Assembly: GCA_015661045.1 (NCBI GenBank)
Contig: JACVQG010000084.1
Location: 1-6,688 of the forward strand
Direction of reading: 5' to 3'
DNA length: 6,688 nucleotides
Source: Dehalococcoidia bacterium
GTDB lineage: Bacteria; Chloroflexota; Dehalococcoidia; JACVQG01
The position numbers and the translations under genes are program-made. Shown here in pieces: positions 5,863 to 6,688 of the stretch; within the stretch, counting starts at the first letter, position 1, and the number at the start of each line of letters is the position of its first letter. The notes under the pieces were generated by a model. That model saw nothing but the letters and a program-made list of their open reading frames with translations. It searched no databases and was not told where the DNA came from.

Positions 5863-6687
5863 TTATCTGGCTACCTTTATAGCCTGGTTTAAAGCCCTCC
5901 TGGTCAATACTTGTACCATCTCCTTCTTGTACTCGGGATCAGACCGTGGATTTGAAGCCTTTACAGCCGCTTTAGCAGCTTTCTCAATGGTAGCTTCGCT
6001 AAGTTTATTACCTTTCAACACTTCTTCGGCTGCTGTTGCCCGTACCGGTGTCGGAGCGCAAGCCCCCAGAGCAATTTTTACATCGTTGCAGATATTGTTC
6101 TTATCCACAGTAATGACCACCGCCACACCTACCAGAGCATGGTCCATTGCATTTCTTATAGTATGTTTAATATACACTCCACTTGTCCGTGGGGCCTGGG
6201 ATGGTATTTGGATTTCAGCAACCAGTTCCCCTAATTCCAAACAGTTAGTAAATGGCCCGGTAAAGAATTCATTTAGTGGTATAGTTCTGGCTTTTTTTGA
6301 ACCGCTTATGCTCAGGACAGCGCCCAGAGCCAGCAATGGAGAGGCCATATCGGCTGATGGGGCAGAAGAGCAGAGATTACCAACTACTGTGGCTAAATTG
6401 CGGATTTGAGCCGAGGCGAATACATAGCTGGTGTCCCGCAGGATAGGGACCTTCTTAGCTATGACGGAAGAGACTTCCACATCGTGGATAGTGGTCATAG
6501 GCCCTATACTTTTTAGAGAAACCAGGTATTTGGGTACGACTTCACGTTTCTTCATCTTTGGCATTAAATCTGTGCCGCCTGCCATCAAGCTAGCCTCATC
6601 TTTGTGCTTTACAAGGACAGAACCGGCCTCTTTTAGAGTTTTCGGGGCAACATAATCAAAGGGGGGAAGACGTCGTATGAATATCAC
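5863..6687 (-). CDS. FAD-binding subunit of a xanthine oxidase-family molybdenum hydroxylase (CoxM-like)
   Basis: The 274-residue protein is the flavoprotein subunit that takes electrons from the [2Fe-2S] subunit. It begins RRLPPFDYVAPKTLKEA, typical of the family, followed by the FAD motifs AGGTDL (36-41) and ATVVGNLCSSAPSAD (99-113, in place of the common ATIGGNL). The C-terminal domain (about 165-274) has RNAMDHALVGVAV and a GACAPTPVRA element. It lacks the cysteine-rich insertion that carries an extra [4Fe-4S] cluster in 4-hydroxybenzoyl-CoA reductase. It seems about 20 residues short between LKSI and GPMTTIHDVE (near residue 61), where relatives carry a further loop and strand. The chosen GTG start at 6687 is one base from the window edge, so its ribosome binding site is unseen and a start further upstream is possible. 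The large molybdenum subunit is not in the window. Confidence 0.9.
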   Translation of the reverse strand: MIFIRRLPPFDYVAPKTLKEAGSVLVKHKDEASLMAGGTDLMPKMKKREVVPKYLVSLKSIGPMTTIHDVEVSSVIAKKVPILRDTSYVFASAQIRNLATVVGNLCSSAPSADMASPLLALGAVLSISGSKKARTIPLNEFFTGPFTNCLELGELVAEIQIPSQAPRTSGVYIKHTIRNAMDHALVGVAVVITVDKNNICNDVKIALGACAPTPVRATAAEEVLKGNKLSEATIEKAAKAAVKASNPRSDPEYKKEMVQVLTRRALNQAIKVAR

Positions 6688-6688
6688 A

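Noticed and set aside
5780..6409. Open frame of 209 codons on the plus strand, partly hydrophobic
   Set aside because: It is antisense to the FAD and iron-sulfur subunit genes, whose family motifs are clear. The hydrophobic look comes from the complement of alanine- and lysine-rich codons.

Overview
The window looks like chromosomal DNA from an anaerobic bacterium. It is compactly coded, of moderate GC content, with strong AGGAGG-type ribosome binding sites and mostly GTG or TTG start codons. It has a benzoyl-CoA reductase/2-hydroxyacyl-CoA dehydratase-type subunit, a family III CoA-transferase and most of a molybdenum hydroxylase operon. This mix fits Dehalococcoidia-type Chloroflexota, Peptococcaceae-like Firmicutes or sulfate-reducer-like lineages. 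The taxonomic guess comes from gene content and style only and is weak. I saw no RNA genes, CRISPR array, insertion sequence or phage gene. No intergenic stretch exceeds about 200 bases.

Layout. Bases 1-696 (minus) hold the N-terminal 232 residues of an MscS-family mechanosensitive channel that runs off the left edge. Bases 697-897 are a divergent promoter region. Bases 898-2208 (plus) encode a lone BcrB/BzdO-like subunit of the 2-hydroxyacyl-CoA dehydratase superfamily, and this is the only plus-strand gene. It converges, with 16 bases between, on a CaiB/BaiF CoA-transferase (2225-3442, minus) that has its own good sigma-70-type promoter. Upstream of that on the minus strand are a MoeA-like molybdopterin-binding protein (3547-4572), a MocA-type molybdenum cofactor cytidylyltransferase (4715-5344), a CoxS-type [2Fe-2S] subunit (5354-5821) and a CoxM-type FAD subunit (5863-6687).

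How they fit together. The FAD and iron-sulfur proteins are two of the three subunits of a xanthine oxidase/CO dehydrogenase-family molybdenum hydroxylase. The cytidylyltransferase and MoeA-like proteins probably make or insert its cofactor. The large molybdenum-binding subunit is not in the window and is expected beyond the right edge or elsewhere. Together with the CoA-transferase and the benzoyl-CoA-reductase-like subunit, the setting suggests anaerobic breakdown of an aromatic, heterocyclic or hydroxy acid through CoA thioesters. The substrate cannot be read from this sequence.

Nothing here is clearly a wholly new system. The points most worth checking are a canonical G-quadruplex motif spanning the stop/start junction of the iron-sulfur and cytidylyltransferase genes, which share a reading frame separated by one stop codon; an apparent in-frame loss of about 20 residues in the FAD subunit; an orphan benzoyl-CoA-reductase-like subunit without partner or activator; and perfect or near-perfect palindromes placed on predicted promoters.
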